Shown: positions 39,274-42,357 of the stretch, one piece after another
Layout of the letters: each line of letters starts with the position of its first letter
How positions within the stretch are numbered: the stretch's first letter is position 1
NCBI GenBank assembly: GCA_033297075.1
Contig: MU858305.1
Location: forward strand, 1-42,357
DNA from: Rhypophila decipiens
Taxonomy: Eukaryota; Ascomycota; Sordariomycetes; Sordariales; Naviculisporaceae
Direction: 5' to 3'
DNA: 42,357 nucleotides
Made by a program: the position numbers and the translations under genes
The notes under the pieces: model-generated
What the model was told of the DNA's origin: nothing
Databases searched by the model: none
The model's input: only the letters and a program-made list of their open reading frames with translations

Positions 39274-41989
39274 TGCTTTTTCGACAGCCTGTTGTCTCTT
39301 CCCAGACCCACGCTCTTGTCCACTCAAGATACCGAGGCCCTCCAACATGCTGGCTCAAACTGCCGAGCTCGTCGTCCGATTCGAGTCGTCGATAATCTCA
39401 CGATACCATGGTCCCGACGGTGCTGGTTCATCAAAGTTCTGCACAGAAATCAGGTCTTTCGAGCAAAGTTTTCTGGTTTGAAGGACTATTTTAATGATAT
39501 GATGTCAACCAGCAGGAGCTGTTGAGTACTAGGACCTCTGGATAGATGAGGGTCTAGAGAGGTCCGGGCCGTCAACCTAAATGCCAAGCTTCCATCTCTC
39601 CAGATCTGTTATGAAGTTCCAGACACCACAGAAGATAGGAGGGATTCGAATTCCCCATGACCAAGGGAAAGGGGTAATTCGCAAGTCGATCTTGAGCCTC
39701 GAGATTGACCTAGGGTACAGATCCCTGTCTCCATGCCCGCCCATTGGCTTCAGTCTATACCGAAAGCAATATGGGTCGGAGAATAAGAACCATGGCCGAG
39801 AGGTTTGTGTAGCGGCGAGGGATTTGTTGATTGACAGAGCACGATCCTCTAGAGAAAATGCGGGAGGGCAGGCAGCGGGTGGAGATGCCGCGTTCGGTGC
39901 CGGTGTGTTGACAGTCCGTGAGCCCAGATCCGGTGGGTGAGAAAGGGTGTGTTAATCAGCCAACAGCCGCTCCATGATAACCTCCAATGTGCCCATGGCT
40001 GCGTTTCCCTGTTCCCCGAAGCGCCAGGCCATCCAGTGTTTGTCTGTTGACTGGACACCCACTCTCGACTTCCGCATGAAGATATCTTCAATTGAGTGGA
40101 ATGCAACATGATGATGTCAGAGTGATGACCGTAGCACTAGGACCTGAATTGATTCTTTTTGCAATGTCTTTGGTGAGCGGGGAAGCCTCTACTCCCACAT
40201 CTTCTTCACCAGCCGTAACACAGCTGGGGCCCTGGGGCTGATGCAGAATGTTGTTGAGCTGTCTAATCCCATCTCTCTCATAAAGCCACAATTGCGTGCT
40301 CCATCTCAACCAGGTCATCGGTTTTCCATGGCTGATCATGACTGAGAAAGGAGGGAGATGAGCCCTGATCAACAGACGTGAGGGAGGGTCGACCGGCGTT
40401 GGGCCCCTTCCGCCAGACGGCAACACACGGGATCGTGACATGTCAGGATGGGTTCACAAACGCCACAGGACACCATCTCGATGGTCAATTTTCCTTCCAC
40501 AACGTCTCATTGGACCTTGCCAGCTGAAGTGGTGTAATTTACCCAGGAACGGCTGGGATATTGATCGATGCGGGGGAGCAGCACCAGGTTCCCTAGATCC
40601 AATATTGGGAATGCAACGGCCATGCATATCGAGACGAGGTAGCAACCCGGAAAGGGGTAATGATCGGCACCAAAAGGACAAGCATATTGGTCTACCCATT
40701 TCCTTTGACGAGAAGTGATTAATTGTCCGATATTTTGGGAGATTTCCAGAATAGACAGCGGGAGACAGACCGTCCGGTGAGAGGGCGGTGGCGCCTAGCT
40801 GCTTGTCTGATTCACTGGGCTTCGGAGAGCCATTCCCTGATCATTTCAAACGGTTTCGTACCCTTTCTATTCCCTTCTCTTGGGCCCTAGACCCGAAAGC
40901 GAGGTCATTTAGCCCAAATGGCCAGAAGATGTTGATTATGGGTATATATCGCAGCAGACTGGCACTCTCGGCTTCTCCTCCTTCTGTCCCGATGATTATG
41001 GTAATGTTGTGACAAACGGTCAGCCAATCATGAGATATGGACTTAAGTCGCCTCCTGTGTTGTAGTAGAGAAGAGATTGCTGAAGATAGAACACAAGAAA
41101 GACCGAACACAGACAGTCGTTAAGCCATGGCACTGGTCTTACACACTGGTGACTGGTACAGGTGTGGGATACGACCTCTCACATTTCCGCGCCCCATTCA
41201 TTTCCAGGTTCAGAAACAGCACCATATACACATGAAAGCTCAGCTTCAGGGCGCTCGTTAGTGCCATGCATCATTCATATGTCCTCTGATAAGGCCTGCT
41301 ACTCCATGGAGGGTGGTCCATTTATGGAGTTGTTTCCTCCCCAAGCTTGAGAGTTGGACAGACCGGGCCGAAACTCCAATCATAAATTGCCAGCATGTTA
41401 TCAGCGTATCTGACCGTTCGCCATTAAGAGCATGTCTCAATGACAGGACGCCAGCTCGCCGGGCACTTGTCACCACTCGCTAATTTCCCAGAATGACATG
41501 ATGTGATAAAAGAAGGGACGACGGGTAAGAAGAATATCTTCTGATTGGTCACATAACCAGGTTACGCCGTATGGACCCTCTGGGCCTCTAAGGATGTGAA
41601 CTTAACAGAGCTGCGTCACAGATGTCATATCCAATGTCAAGATGACTTGCGATGAGGATCCCAGTTTCTTTTGTTCTGTAATTCACCTAATGTCATGTCG
41701 CCGTTGATGACCAGAGTTACGTGGAGACACACTCTCACGCCTGAGACATGGTGAGCTAGGAAACTCAGATCAGTTGAGAGCGGCTTGCTGTGTATCAAAA
41801 GACAGCGCTATCAATATAATGAATCACCTCAGATCATCACCAAGATAAGAGTCTAAGAGATACAATAAAGGATAGAAGTTAAGAGACTCTCCAGACGATC
41901 TAATTCAGGAGGAGTAAGGCCAGCTTTTAGACCAGATGAGTATTTCTGTCTCTGAACTGATTCGAAAGAATGGGCTATGAAATGGATTT
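39274..41989. other. Long gene-poor region
   Basis: About 2.7 kb of ordinary base composition hold no frame with family character; the longest (39581-39940 on +, 40088-40441 on -) look like chance openings. The left end is the upstream region of the secreted-protein gene. Nothing else stands out. Confidence 0.4.
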
Positions 41990-42265
41990 AATACGCGTTT
42001 AACTATCTACTTATATCTATGGGATTATTCCCTTAAATACGTTAGAGGGATTAAGAATATACATAGAAAGGGAATTTAAAAGGCGTATATACTCAGGTTA
42101 GAAGGCATATAAGTGCGGTTTATAAGGCTTATACTGTTTTGAAAAAGATGTATTAAATAAATGAAAAGTACCTTTTAATTATCTAGTTATATATATATAT
42201 TCTTATTCCCTTGAATACGTTAGAGGGGTTAGGAATATATTTAAAAAGGGAATTTAAAAGCCATA
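41990..42265. repeat. Two AT-rich direct repeats of about 90 bp
   Basis: Copy 1 (about 42001-42082) and copy 2 (about 42175-42262) share TATTCCCTTRAATACGTTAG, AGGGRTTARGAATATA and AAAGGGAATTTAAAAG in the same order. Each copy also has the inverted pair ATTCCCTT / AAGGGAAT. They are related to the diverged copies at 33540-34410. Confidence 0.85.
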
Positions 42266-42274
42266 ACGTACATG

Positions 42275-42310
42275 CATAGCGAGCGACGCATCATAGCGAG
42301 CGACGCACTT
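42275..42310 (+). repeat. Short tandem duplication CATAGCGAGCGACGCA
   Basis: The 16-base word occurs twice, separated by one T, near the right edge of the window. It lies just beyond the AT-rich repeats, in what may be the upstream region of a gene off the edge. Confidence 0.85.
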
Positions 42311-42357
42311 TCCCCCGTTTCTCAACCCTTCATCTTCACAACAACTTTTCTCCACGT

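Overview
The window reads as nuclear DNA of a filamentous ascomycete (Pezizomycotina). The introns are short (about 51-138 nt) and GT-AG, several with a clear CTAAC-type branch site. Coding regions are moderately GC-rich and gene families include a fungal MFS sugar transporter, a YlbC-type dehydrogenase and small secreted proteins. Long intergenic stretches carry minisatellites and AT-rich decayed repeats. I cannot fix the order; a Eurotiomycete is a guess from the general look of the protein at 8097-8945. No rRNA, tRNA or CRISPR array was recognised.

Layout. 1-1742: no gene. 1743-2927 (+): zinc-finger protein with a Tyr/Gln/Ser-rich low-complexity body, whose frame is broken by one in-frame TGA. 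3809-4619 (-): decayed or multi-intron gene-like stretch. 5215-6990: repeat-rich block with a small Cys-rich gene (5771-6280, -) between inverted copies of one minisatellite unit. 8097-8945 (-): conserved-looking hypothetical. 8946-13885: gene-poor, with a 485-bp element with terminal inverted repeats and a target-site duplication at 12847-13331. 13886-16792 (+): 968-residue low-complexity protein. 17225-19720: minisatellites, a large inverted repeat and a decayed gene. 20158-21036 (-): spliced protein with a C-terminal membrane segment. 21715-22758 (+): hypothetical. 22893-23990 (-) and 25654-27412 (+): divergent Ldh_2-family dehydrogenase and MFS sugar transporter. 28137-28457 (+): small Ser/His/Gly-repeat protein. 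29877-30980 (-) and 31711-32980 (+): divergent pair of low-complexity proteins with Cys-based zinc motifs, each with its own TATA box. 33540-34410: AT-rich repeats. 34989-37166 (-): an E2-like UBC domain joined to an F-box. 38403-39122 (-): a three-exon secreted, very hydrophobic protein. 39123-42357: no gene, ending in AT-rich repeats related to those at 33.5 kb.

How genes may work together. The clearest functional neighbourhood is the divergent dehydrogenase/transporter pair, which could take up and oxidise or reduce a sugar-derived or keto-acid substrate. The second is the divergent low-complexity pair, which shares one intergenic promoter region. The most unusual single gene is the E2/F-box fusion, which puts a ubiquitin-carrier fold and an SCF-type receptor motif in one chain. 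Three separate genes (1743-2927, 29877-30980, 31711-32980) combine a compact Cys zinc motif with a long disordered, aromatic or RS/PG-rich region, as RNA-granule proteins do.
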